Source of the DNA: CAWATZ01 sp963784995
Lineage (GTDB): Bacteria > Planctomycetota > Planctomycetia > Gemmatales > Gemmataceae
Direction of reading: 5' to 3'
Length of the DNA stretch: 64,000 nucleotides
NCBI GenBank assembly: GCA_963784995.1
Contig: CAWATZ010000018.1
Span: forward strand, 62,001 to 126,000
Position 1 is the first letter of the stretch. Each line of letters begins with the position of its first letter. Shown in pieces: positions 10,908 to 19,289 of this stretch. Position numbers and translations under genes: made by a program. The notes beneath the pieces are model-generated. The model was not told where the DNA came from. It was given only the letters and a program-made list of their open reading frames with translations, and searched no databases.

Positions 10908-11562
10908 CATCGTTCCACCGGTCGGCTCCCGGCCGGGCGATTCCAGCTGGCGATTGGTTTACGTCCTGTTCATCCTGGTGGGGGTGACTTACCCTCCGGG
11001 CGTGGTCACCGTGCTGCGGGCCAACGTCTTCGAGGCCTTTTACGTCCCGACCCGAAGCGAAGTACCGAACATCCTCCCGGGCGATCGCATCCTGGTCAAC
11101 AAGTTGGTCCAGCGGGGCGAGGTCCCCTGGCGGGGGGACGTGGTGGTCTTTCGCAACCCCCGGGATCGGCGGCAGAACTTCATCAAACGGGTCATCGGAC
11201 TGCCGGGCGATCGAGTGGCCGTGAAAGCCGGGCGGGTGATCCTCAACGGCAAGCAGCTGGAATGGGAGCGGGTGCCGGCCGAGAGCCTGCCGTACGTCCG
11301 CGACGCCCTGGACGGCGGCGAGGTGTTCTGCGAGGAGAATGCGGGCCGGCGCTACCTGGTGCTGCGTGGCCCCGGCGAGAGCCCGGATTTCCCCGAGCAG
11401 CGCGTGCCGGATGGGTCTTGCTTCGTCCTGGGGGACAACCGCAACAAGTCCCTGGATAGCCGGGAGTTCGGCCCTGTCCCCCTTGGCGAGGTCTTCGGGC
11501 TGGTCCAGTACGTGTATTACCCGGCCCAGAGCTGGGCCCGCTTTGGAGTTGCTGGGGATTAG
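10888..11562 (+). CDS. lepB: Signal peptidase I (S26 family)
   Basis: A membrane-anchored Ser-Lys protease that removes signal peptides from exported proteins. A single hydrophobic segment (residues 22-35, RLVYVLFILVGVTY) precedes the catalytic domain. Motif B is present as VPTRSEVPNILPGDRILVNK with nucleophile Ser57; the usual Ser-Met is Ser-Glu here. The general base is Lys100 in NFIKRVIGLPGDRV, and motif E is GDNRNKSLDSREFG near residue 182. At 224 residues the length is normal. The start is uncertain because the frame overlaps and follows the sigma fragment; the ATG at 10888 is the first in frame. A 33-bp hairpin follows the stop and is a good terminator. Confidence 0.85.
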   Translation: MTSCGQGIVPPVGSRPGDSSWRLVYVLFILVGVTYPPGVVTVLRANVFEAFYVPTRSEVPNILPGDRILVNKLVQRGEVPWRGDVVVFRNPRDRRQNFIKRVIGLPGDRVAVKAGRVILNGKQLEWERVPAESLPYVRDALDGGEVFCEENAGRRYLVLRGPGESPDFPEQRVPDGSCFVLGDNRNKSLDSREFGPVPLGEVFGLVQYVYYPAQSWARFGVAGD

Positions 11563-11567
11563 AGCTT

Positions 11568-11640
11568 GGTTAGCCGCGACGCGCAGCGGAGCGCGGGGGG
11601 GCCGACTCCCCCCGCGCTCCGCTGCGCGTCGCGGCTAACC
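11568..11640 (+). terminator. 33-bp perfect inverted repeat after lepB
   Basis: Arms 11568-11600 and 11608-11640 pair perfectly around a 7-nt loop, starting with GGTTAGCCGCGACGCGCAGC. It begins 6 nt after the signal peptidase stop. No T-run follows, so it is a repeat-type hairpin that may stop or protect the transcript. Confidence 0.65.
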
Positions 11641-11726
11641 AGGTGATCGGAAGACGATCGGAGCAAGGATACGTAAGAGAAGCAGGATCGGACGTCCTGC
11701 TTCCTCCTTTCCGGGAGTCTTTGGCG

Positions 11727-13117
11727 ATGCGCACGTTTGCCGGCCTGGTGATCGTCGCCCTGGCCGTTGGGGCGGTGCTGCGGCGCGTGGACGTTCGCCT
11801 GGCCTTGCTGCTGGCCGCCCTGGCCATCGGTGTCCTGGTCCGCGACGTGGCCGCCATCGGCCGGGCCTTTCTGCAAACCTTCAGCAACGAGCAGTTCGTC
11901 ATTCCCATCTGTTCCGCGATGGGCTTTGCCTACGTCCTGCGGCAGACCGGCTGCGATCAGCACCTGGTGTCCTTGCTGGTCCAGCCGATTCGCGCCGTTC
12001 GCGGCTTGCTGGTCCCGGGGACGGTGCTGATCGGCTTCCTGGTCAACACGCCGCTGGTCAGCCAGACCAGCACCGCTGTCACCGTTGGTCCCGTGCTGAT
12101 CCCGCTGCTGCGCTCCGCCGGGGTGCCGGCGACCACCATCGGGGCGGCCCTGCTGCTGGGGGCATCGCTGGGCGGCGAACTGCTCAATCCTGGCGCTCCG
12201 GAACTGCAAACGGTCAGCACGGCGCTGACAATCGAACCCCAGGAGATCGTCGCTCGACTGCGACCCTACCTCCTGCTGCACCTGGTGGTCGTGACGCTGG
12301 TCTTCTGGTTGCTGTCGCTGCGGTTCTGCTCCGTTCCCGCAACACAAGCCCTGAGCGCAAGCGACGGGACGCCACCGCGCCGGAAAACGCGGAACAGGCG
12401 AAACCAGACCCGGCGCTGGCGCTTCGGGCTTGTGATGCTCCGCCCTTTCGGATCCACTGGTTCAAGGCGATTGTCCCGGTCGTCCCGCTGCTGCTGCTCT
12501 ATCTGTCCGGTCCGCCGCTGAAGCTGGAACTGATGCCGCCGCGTTTGCTGATCGGGCCGGGGGAGCCGGAAGGCCTGGCCCGAAGCCGGCTGATCGGAGC
12601 GGCCATGCTGATCGGGAGCGGTGTGGCCATGCTGGTTTCCCCCTGGCAGGCCGGGGCCGCGGTCCGGGCCTTCTTCGAGGGCGCCGGGTTCGGCTTTGGC
12701 CAGATCATCTCGCTGATCGTGGCAGCCCAGTGCCTGGGTAAGGCAGTCCAGTTGATTGGTCTGGACCAGTTGTTCAGCCAGCTGGTGCAGCAGGTGCCGG
12801 GAGCGCTGGTCCCCTGTGCGGTCGTGTTGCCGTTGCTGTTTGCCCTGGTGTGCGGCTCGGGGTATGCCAGCACGCAGAGCCTGTACGGCTTCTTCGTGGA
12901 ACCGGCGAAGGCCCTGGGCCTGGATCCGGCGCTGGTCGGCGGTTTCGTCTCGATCGGAGCGGCGGCCGGCCGGACCCTGTCGCCGGTGGCGGCGGTGGTG
13001 CTGATGTGCGGCACCCTCAGCGGCAGCGACCCGCTGGTTCTGGTCCGCAAGGTCGCCGGGCCGTTGCTCGTGGGGTTGCTGGCTGTGCTGGCGGCGTACG
13101 CCATTGCTTCGGGCTGA
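11727..13117 (+). CDS. DcuC-family C4-dicarboxylate carrier, one frame shift
   Basis: A polytopic inner-membrane carrier of the DcuC type, which in other bacteria exchanges or exports C4-dicarboxylates such as succinate. The first frame gives MRTFAGLVIVALAVGAVLRR, many hydrophobic helices, and the family motif NTPLVSQTSTAVTVGPVLIP followed by LGASLGGELLNPGAPE. Near 12375 the frame slips. The next frame (FRIHWFKAIVPVVPLLLLYL) continues helices to the stop at 13117, including the second conserved half GYASTQSLYGFFVEPAKALG. The corrected protein is about 463 residues, normal for the family. The ATG at 11727 was chosen because translation before it lacks membrane character. The true substrate is inferred from family only. 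Confidence 0.75.
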
Positions 13118-13199
13118 GGAGGGCCCACCTTCCCCGAAGCGAAGGGGGGGCGTAAGACAGCAGCAGAGACTCTTCTGGTCCCTGACGGGGAGAATCGCT

Positions 13200-14117
13200 A
13201 TGCGGATACGTCGATTGGCGTTGGTGACCCTGCTCCTGCTGCCCTTGCTGGAGGCGGCTCATTCCGTCGGCCGCTCGGCGGACGCCATTCCGGATTACCA
13301 GCCGGTGGCCGGCTGGCCGAAGCTGCCCGAGAACCTCAAGCTCGGCTCGGTTTCCGCGGTGGCGACCGACTCCGCGGACCGGGTCTACGTCTTTCACCGG
13401 GGTAAGCAGCCGATCCTGGTCTTCGACCGCGATGGGAAGTTCCTGCGCTCCTGGGGCGATGACCACGTCAAGACCGCCCACGGGCTGCGGATCGATCACG
13501 AGAACAACGTCTGGGTCACCGACATCGGCGATCATCGCGTGCTGAAGTTCAACGCCGAGGGCAAGCTACTGCTGGCCCTGGGCAAGAAAGGCACTCTCGG
13601 CGAGGGACCGGATCTGTTCAACAAGCCGACTGACGTGGCGGTGGCTCCGACCGGCGAGTTCTACGTCTCCGACGGCTACGGCAACTCGCGCGTGGTGAAG
13701 TTCTCCCGGGAAGGGAAGTTCCTCAAGCAATGGGGCAAGAAAGGCACCGGCGCGGGCGAGTTTGACCTGCCGCACGCGATCTGCCTCGACAAGAAGGGCC
13801 AAGTTTACGTCGGCGACCGCGAGAACAATCGCATCCAGGTCTTTGACGCCGCCGGCAAGTTCCTGGCCCAGTGGAAGGAGAGCGGGGCCCCCTACGGGCT
13901 GTTCCTGACAGGCGAGGGCCGGATGTTCGTGGCGGATGGCCGGGCTCACTGGGTAAAGGTACTCGACCTCAAGGGGCATGCTCTTGGCCGCTGGGGCGAG
14001 AAGGGAAAGGGTCCGGGCCAGTTCAACGTACCGCACATGCTCTGCGTCGATTCCCGGGGAGCCGTGTACGTCGCCGAGGTTGATGGACAGCGCGTGCAGA
14101 AGTTCGTGGCCCGCTGA
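13200..14117 (+). CDS. Secreted NHL-repeat beta-propeller protein
   Basis: A 305-residue protein with an N-terminal signal peptide (RRLALVTLLLLPLLEAAHSV) and about six NHL blades. Blade signatures repeat as GLRIDHENNVWVTDIGDHRV, VAVAPTGEFYVSDGYGNSRV, ICLDKKGQVYVGDRENNRIQ and LCVDSRGAVYVAEVDGQRVQ. Such propellers bind proteins, RNA or small molecules outside the cytoplasm, and no catalytic residues can be assigned. The ATG at 13200 directly precedes the signal peptide. It is on the same strand as the carrier upstream and the protease downstream, with gaps of 82 and 115 bp, so cotranscription is possible but unproven. Confidence 0.8.
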   Translation: MRIRRLALVTLLLLPLLEAAHSVGRSADAIPDYQPVAGWPKLPENLKLGSVSAVATDSADRVYVFHRGKQPILVFDRDGKFLRSWGDDHVKTAHGLRIDHENNVWVTDIGDHRVLKFNAEGKLLLALGKKGTLGEGPDLFNKPTDVAVAPTGEFYVSDGYGNSRVVKFSREGKFLKQWGKKGTGAGEFDLPHAICLDKKGQVYVGDRENNRIQVFDAAGKFLAQWKESGAPYGLFLTGEGRMFVADGRAHWVKVLDLKGHALGRWGEKGKGPGQFNVPHMLCVDSRGAVYVAEVDGQRVQKFVAR

Positions 14118-14232
14118 CCAGGGCCGATCATTGACAGCCGGCTCGGAGTGCGGCTAGACTGCCTCATGGTGGTGGTTTTCTGGCGACGTGTTCCCCTGCC
14201 GCTTCCGGTTCCTTCTCCCGAGGAGAAACGCC

Positions 14233-16301
14233 ATGCCGCGTCTGCTTGTTTGTCTGCTGGCTCTGGTTGTGGTCTCGCAGCCAGTCCGGAGCGATGACGG
14301 CATCCCGCCGGACACGCTCAAGGCCCTCAAGGCGGCGACGGTCTTCGTCAAGGTCCAGGCCGGGACGTTGCGGGGGTCCGGCTCCGGCTTTCTGCTCCAG
14401 GTCGAGGGCGACACCGCCCTGGTCGTCACCAATGAGCATGTGATCAAGCCGCCCCGCCCCGGCCTGCCGCCGGCAACCATCTCCCTCGTTTTCCACAGCG
14501 GCCGCAAGGAGGAGAAGGTCGTCCCCGCCGAACTGGTGGCGGCCGACTCCGACCGCGATCTGGCCATCCTGCGCATCAAGGGCTTCAAGGACCTGCCCCG
14601 ACCGATCGAGCGGCCCGAGAAGCTGGAACTGACCGAGACAATGGGAGTCTACCTGGTCGGTTTCCCCTTCGGCCATCTGCTATCGACCACCAAGGGCAAT
14701 CCGGCCATCACCATCGGCAAGGGCACCATCAGCAGTTTGCGCGAGAACGAGCGCGGCGACCTGGCCCTGATCCAGATTGACGGCGACCTCAACCCCGGCA
14801 ACAGCGGCGGGCCGGTGGTCGATGGCAAGGGCCGGCTTGTTGGAGTGGCCGTGGCCAGGATTCGCGAGAGCCGCATCGGCCTGGCCATCCCTCCCGGCGA
14901 ATTGACGAAGATGCTCCACGGCCGCATCGGGGCCATCCGCTTCAAGACTCTCAAGGTCGCCGAGGGCGTCGCCGAGTACCAGGTCGAATTGACCTTCATC
15001 GATCCGCTCAACAAGATCCGCTCCGCTGCCGTCCACTACGTTCGCACGGACAAGTTGCCCGGCAAACCCGCCCGCGACAAAGACGGCAAATGGCCGCCGT
15101 TGCCGGGCTCGGAGAAGGTCAAGCTGAAGATCGCCGGACAGCGCGGGCTGGCCACCCTGCGCCTGACCGGCAGCGACAAGAAGGTCTCCTTCTCCTTCCA
15201 GCCGACTTACGTCAATGGCGAGGGGAAGACCATTTTCGCGGAGCCGAGACCCAGGACATCGATTTCAGCAAGGTCACGGTCGCAACTGCCCCCATGCCAA
15301 TCGGCAAGACGCCCGAGCCGAAGCAAAGCCATGAGGGCCTGCTGGGGCAGATCCGCACCCTGGACGACGTCAAGGTCATGGACCTGAAGCTCGACGTCAG
15401 GAGCGCTCTGCGCTCGCTGTGCTGGTTGGCCGATGGCAAGACGTTCTATTTCCTCGATGGCAAGGGGACCCTGCGCAAGATCGGCCTTCTCGACCTGACC
15501 GAGGAGCTGCGTCTGGACACGGGCTTGAAGTGTGGCTGGGTGTCCGTTTCCGCCGAGGGGGTGGTGCTCACCGTCACCGAGCGGCAGGAGGTGTGGCTGC
15601 TCGACCCGGCCACGTTCAAGGTCAAGTCGCGCATCCAGGTCGGCGCCCTGGCCCAGGCGGTGTCCGCGCCGGGTCTATCCTTCGCCTATGCGACGACGAC
15701 CCGGGGCGACAGCCTCGTGGTCCTCGACCTGAAAAAAGGCGAAGCGGTTCACGAACACACCGGCGGGGAGTTCGCCAGGGGCGTCGGCTTCGGCAAGGCG
15801 ATTGTCTCGCCGGATGGCAAGTATCTGTTCACGGTGGGTGGGGCAGAGCAACTGTATCGGTTCGCGATTGCCGGCAATCGGGTGAAGTATGAGGAGGAGT
15901 CCCTCCGCATTGTTCAGGGCCGGCATGAGGGCATCGACGTCAGCGCCGATTCTTCGATGGTGGCTGTGCCCTCGGGGGGTGGCAACTACAAGATCGCCGG
16001 GGTCGAGGGAGTCGGACCGTATTGCACCTACCTCTTCGAGGTCGGGAACATACGCAAACCCAAACTGGTGATCAAGCAGGGCCCTTATCCGCTGACCATT
16101 GCCTTTGACCGCAAGGCGGATCTGATCTATGCCCACCAGGGCGGGCATCAGCTGATCCTCTTCAACAGCAAGGGAATTCGTCTGAAGGAACTGCAGCTGG
16201 GCGCTGGCTCGACCCGGCAGATCCTGGCTCATCCGGAAGGCAAGAAAATGCTGGTGCTGACCGACCAGAAGCTGTTCTGCGTTGAGCTGCCGAAACAGTG
16301 A
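14233..16301 (+). CDS. Exported trypsin-like protease fused to a beta-propeller, one frame shift
   Basis: A signal peptide (residues 1-20) precedes an S1C/HtrA-like serine protease domain. The triad is His69 (VTNEHV), Asp109 (SDRDLAIL) and Ser191 (LNPGNSGGPVV). No PDZ domain is seen. Near 15245 the frame slips. The following frame (QDIDFSKVTVATAPMP onward) gives about 350 residues of WD40-like propeller, with blades such as GKAIVSPDGKYLFTVGG and a final LAHPEGKKMLVLTDQKLF. Joined, the protein is about 689 residues. The ATG at 14233 has the ribosome site CGAGGAG. Protease plus propeller is a recurrent planctomycete arrangement in which the propeller may choose partners. The target is unknown. 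Confidence 0.7.
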
Positions 16302-16653
16302 GGGCCGGTTTCCAAAAGCGCAGGCTCTTGCGACTCAGAAAGAGAGAGAAAGTCCACCTCGGTCCCTGACCCAGGGCGCTGCCCTGGGCTATCGTGTTGC
16401 GCCCCTTCGGGGCGAAAGCCAACCGCCCCGAAGGGGCGCAACACGATAGCCCAGGGCAGCGCCCTGGGGGGGAGGGGCGTCGGCTGACCCAGGGCGTTGC
16501 CCGGCCCCTTTGCAGCGGTGGCCGGATGGACGCTCCTGGACCACTTCGTGGGCGTTTTCCTATCATTTCCTTGGACCACGGACCAACGCCGATGGTATCC
16601 TGTTACCATGACCCACCCGCTGGACGCTCGTTGCCTTTGACCAGGAGCCAGCC
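16302..16653. other. Intergenic region, 352 bp, mostly repeat
   Basis: The stretch holds the 99-bp hairpin listed at 16370-16468 and a partial second copy of the same CCCAGGGC motif near 16487-16500. The promoter and ribosome site (CCAGGAG at 16641) of the next gene must lie at its right end. No coding sequence recognised. Confidence 0.5.
16370..16468. repeat. CCCAGGGC hairpin repeat, copy 1
   Basis: Two 45-nt arms (16370-16414 and 16424-16468) pair almost perfectly, each holding CCCAGGGC..GCCCTGGG and CGCCCCTTCGGGGCG sub-hairpins. Other copies are at 51159-51263 and 54117-54223. The form is that of a dispersed palindromic intergenic element. Confidence 0.75.
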
Positions 16654-18030
16654 ATGCACGCCATCAATCCCTGTCCCGGCCCCCTGCCCATCTCGCGCCG
16701 CCAGCTGCTCCAGGCGGCCGGCATCGGTCTGATGAACCTCAGCCTGCCGGGGTTGCTTCGTGCCGACGCCCGGCGTAGAAGCCCGACCTCCTCGGCCCGG
16801 GCCGACAGCTGTATCCTCATCTTCCTCAATGGCGGACCCAGCCACCTCGACACGTGGGACATGAAGCCGGCGGCGCCGGCCGAGATCCGAGGCGAGTTCA
16901 AGCCGATCGCCACAACGGTCCCTGGCGTCCAGGTCAGTGAGCATCTCCCCAGGCTGGCCCGGCAGATGCACCGCTGCGCCCTGGTGCGTTCGATGGCCCA
17001 CAGCGTCAACAACGCCCACGCGGCCGCGGTCTACTGCGCCCTGACCGGCCACGACCGCGGCGAGATCGGCGGCGGCGCGCGACCGACGGACCACCCCGCC
17101 ATCGGCTCGGTGCTGGCCAAGGTTCGACCGCCGACCACACCGGTGCTGCCCTACGTCTCAATGCCCTACGTCACGCAGGAAGGCGCCGGGGGACCGCCGC
17201 AACCCGGCTTCTTCGGAGGCTGGCTCGGCCGCAATTACGATCCGCTCTTCCAGCTGCGTGACCCCAACGCTCCCGGGTTTGGCATGCCGGAGCTGTCGCG
17301 GCGCGGCGAGGTCACCCGCGACCGCATGGACCGGCGCCGCCAGCTGCTGGGGCTGCTAGGCGGCGGAGCAGGGGGCTTGCGTTCCGATCGGCAGTTGCAG
17401 GACATGGACGCATTCACCGCGAAAGCGTTCAGTCTGCTGGAGGCGTCGGCCACGCAGCAGGCGTTTCAGCTCGACCGCGAGCCGGCGGCGGTGCGGGAGT
17501 CCTACGGCCGCAACGTCTACGGCCAGAGCGTGCTGCTGGCCCGGCGGCTGATCGAGGCGGGCACGCGCGTGGCCTGCATCTCCTGGGCGCCCGACGCCAA
17601 CGCCACCTGGGACACGCACGGCAACAACTTCAAGAAGCTCAAGGAAACGCTGCTGCCGCAGCTGGATGCGGCCCTGTCGAGTCTGCTGACCGACCTGGCC
17701 GAGCGGGGCCGGCTGGAGCGGACCCTGGTGGCGGTGATGGGCGAGTTCGGCCGCACTCCGAAGATCAACGGCAACGGCGGCGGCCGGGACCATTACAACT
17801 TCTGTTACAGCCTGCTGCTGGCCGGCGGCGGCATCAAGGGCGGCCACGTCCACGGCAGCAGCGACAGCATCGGAGCGCGGCCGCAGAGCCGTCCCACGAA
17901 GCCGGCCGACGTCATCGCCACGATTTACCAGTGCCTCGGTGTGTCACCGGAAATGGAGCTGCACGACCGGCTGCAGAAGCCCTCCCAGCTGGTGCCGTGG
18001 GGGAGCCCGATCAGCGAGCTGCTGGGGTAA
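16654..18030 (+). CDS. DUF1501 (sulfatase-like) Tat-exported protein
   Basis: A 458-residue protein of the DUF1501 family, large in planctomycetes and related to the alkaline phosphatase/sulfatase superfamily. A Tat-type signal (SRRQLLQAAGIGLMNLSLPG) sits at residues 14-33. Typical family motifs follow: FLNGGPSHLDTWDMKP, VRSMAHSVNNAHAAAVYCAL, WDTHGNNFKKLKETLLPQLD, AVMGEFGRTPKINGNGGGRD and the final IYQCLGVSPEMELHDRLQKP. The Asp/His residues in these motifs are probable metal ligands. In many relatives the gene is paired with a DUF1549/DUF1553 gene; none is adjacent here. The start is the ATG at 16654 with ribosome site CCAGGAG. Function beyond the superfamily is not established. Confidence 0.85.
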   Translation: MHAINPCPGPLPISRRQLLQAAGIGLMNLSLPGLLRADARRRSPTSSARADSCILIFLNGGPSHLDTWDMKPAAPAEIRGEFKPIATTVPGVQVSEHLPRLARQMHRCALVRSMAHSVNNAHAAAVYCALTGHDRGEIGGGARPTDHPAIGSVLAKVRPPTTPVLPYVSMPYVTQEGAGGPPQPGFFGGWLGRNYDPLFQLRDPNAPGFGMPELSRRGEVTRDRMDRRRQLLGLLGGGAGGLRSDRQLQDMDAFTAKAFSLLEASATQQAFQLDREPAAVRESYGRNVYGQSVLLARRLIEAGTRVACISWAPDANATWDTHGNNFKKLKETLLPQLDAALSSLLTDLAERGRLERTLVAVMGEFGRTPKINGNGGGRDHYNFCYSLLLAGGGIKGGHVHGSSDSIGARPQSRPTKPADVIATIYQCLGVSPEMELHDRLQKPSQLVPWGSPISELLG

Positions 18031-18433
18031 ACCGTGCGGAGGGGTTGGGGATGTCCGGCGGCTTCGTCTCCTCCGGCACGACAGGGGCGGGAGACAACTG
18101 GACACTTCGACGAGCTGGCTGCGCTGGTTCCGAGTGGCAACCAGGCAGTGTCGTTGCAGCGTTGCAGTGTTGCAGCCAGCCCAGCCGGCCTGCATTGCGT
18201 GCAATGCCGTGCAATGCGTGCAATGACTGCAACGAAGCCGGTCAACCTCGGCCTCGCTACCGGCGCCTTCCCGCCAGCGGCGTTTCGCCTTCACCAGCTC
18301 GGCGGATGCCTCGTCGTATCGGTCCAAAAGGGTTATAATGTCGTCAGCGTGCAGGGCGGCCCTCTTCGTGAACAGGAGATCACGCGATGATGCCTGATGG
18401 GGGCCGAGGGGCGCAAGGGCAGCGGGGTGAGCG
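18031..18433. other. Intergenic region, 403 bp, with irregular GTTGCA/TGCAATG tracts
   Basis: Between 18152 and 18234 there are three GTTGCAG units at 8-nt spacing, then several TGCAATG-type units, bounded by CGTTGCAG and its complement CTGCAACG. The units are too short and irregular for CRISPR. The rest shows no gene that I can support. It could hold the promoter of the following antitoxin-like gene. Confidence 0.4.
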
Positions 18434-18883
18434 ATGCCATCCACGTCGGAATCACAAGCAGGGTTCGAGATCCAGTATGAGGATATCCTCACGCTGCCCG
18501 AAGCCGCTGCGTACCTGCGCGTACAGGAAAAGGCAGTGGTGGAGATGGCGACAGCTGGAGACATTCCAGGCCGGCAAATTGGCGGGGAGTGGCGGTTCTC
18601 CCGCAGGGCGCTTGAGGACTGGGTGAGATTCCCCGGTCTTCATGCCCGTGATTATTGGCGGCTTCACCCACACTGGTTCTTTGAGTCGCCGTTCATGGAT
18701 GAATTCTTGGCTGTGCTGGAAAAGCGGCTGCAGGTGCATTTCAGCCAAAGGCAAATGAAGGAAATAGCCCCCAGGCCAGGCTCAAAGCAAGCAGTCCTGA
18801 AGCGATTCGGCATCCTCAGCGATGCTGGAGACCTGGAAGAGCAGCTGGAGATCGTTCGCAAGCGGCGGGAGACCGGCGGATGA
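18434..18883 (+). CDS. Excisionase-type helix-turn-helix protein, probable antitoxin
   Basis: A 149-residue protein with an excisionase/MerR-like winged helix at residues 17-60: LTLPEAAAYLRVQEKAVVEM, then GDIPGRQIGGEWRFSRRALE. This fold binds DNA, usually to regulate its own promoter. The C-terminal half (residues 85-149) is unassigned and could bind a toxin. Its last codon overlaps the start of a short PIN-domain frame by ATGA (18880-18883), the usual arrangement of an antitoxin-toxin pair. The downstream partner is truncated, so the pair is probably inactive as a toxin system and only the DNA-binding half survives. Confidence 0.65.
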   Translation: MPSTSESQAGFEIQYEDILTLPEAAAYLRVQEKAVVEMATAGDIPGRQIGGEWRFSRRALEDWVRFPGLHARDYWRLHPHWFFESPFMDEFLAVLEKRLQVHFSQRQMKEIAPRPGSKQAVLKRFGILSDAGDLEEQLEIVRKRRETGG

Positions 18884-18984
18884 TCGTCTTTGACACGGAT
18901 GTCATCACGCTGTTGACTTATGGGCAAACCCCAAAACTCAAAGAGCGGATCACCGGGCTGCGCGTGGAGAATTGGGCGGGTTGA
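18880..18984 (+). pseudogene. Truncated PIN-domain toxin (VapC-like), N-terminus only
   Basis: The 34-residue frame begins MIVFDTDVITLLTYGQTPKL, the first strand and helix of a PIN-domain ribonuclease with its first acidic residue (DTD). It then becomes unrelated sequence and stops at 18982-18984. The remaining roughly 90 residues, with the other acidic metal ligands, are missing. The break near 18960 lies just upstream of the IS110-type element, which may have caused the loss. The ATGA overlap with the upstream gene supports its origin as a coupled toxin. Confidence 0.55.
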
Positions 18985-19289
18985 TGCAGGAAATCGATGC
19001 GGTGAACCATGCGTCCCCTTGTATGGTCATGTTAGCCGGTTTCTGCAATAGTAACCGGCGGTAGTGTCGTGAGGAGTTCTGGCGTCCCCCTGAGGCTTGA
19101 CCTCTTCGGAAAGATTGCTCCCTCCGGCCTTTGGCGCAAGGTGTTGGTACATGCTGCGGCCCCGACCGCTTATCACAAGGATTCCCAGGCCAAAGTCATA
19201 CCGGAGGACGCTCACGCCTCTTCTTCGACCCTGCCAACAGCGCCTCCTTTTCAAGGCCGTGTTGTTCCTGGCACCCAGGAGTAATCTCC
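18985..19289 (+). other. Non-coding left part of the IS110-type element; bridge RNA candidate region
   Basis: The 305 bp hold no supported gene. IS110-group elements are known to encode a structured bridge RNA in the non-coding end upstream of the recombinase, so this is where such an RNA would be sought. I cannot fold it reliably or mark the element end by eye. A ribosome site (AGGAG at 19276-19280) serves the recombinase. Confidence 0.3.

Noticed and set aside
10908..11459. C-terminal two thirds of the 289-residue sigma frame
   Set aside because: After about residue 106 it is out of frame with signal peptidase I, whose motifs are unmistakable.
18152..18234. Short repeats as a possible mini CRISPR array
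   Set aside because: Units are 7-8 nt and irregular, with no spacers of constant length.
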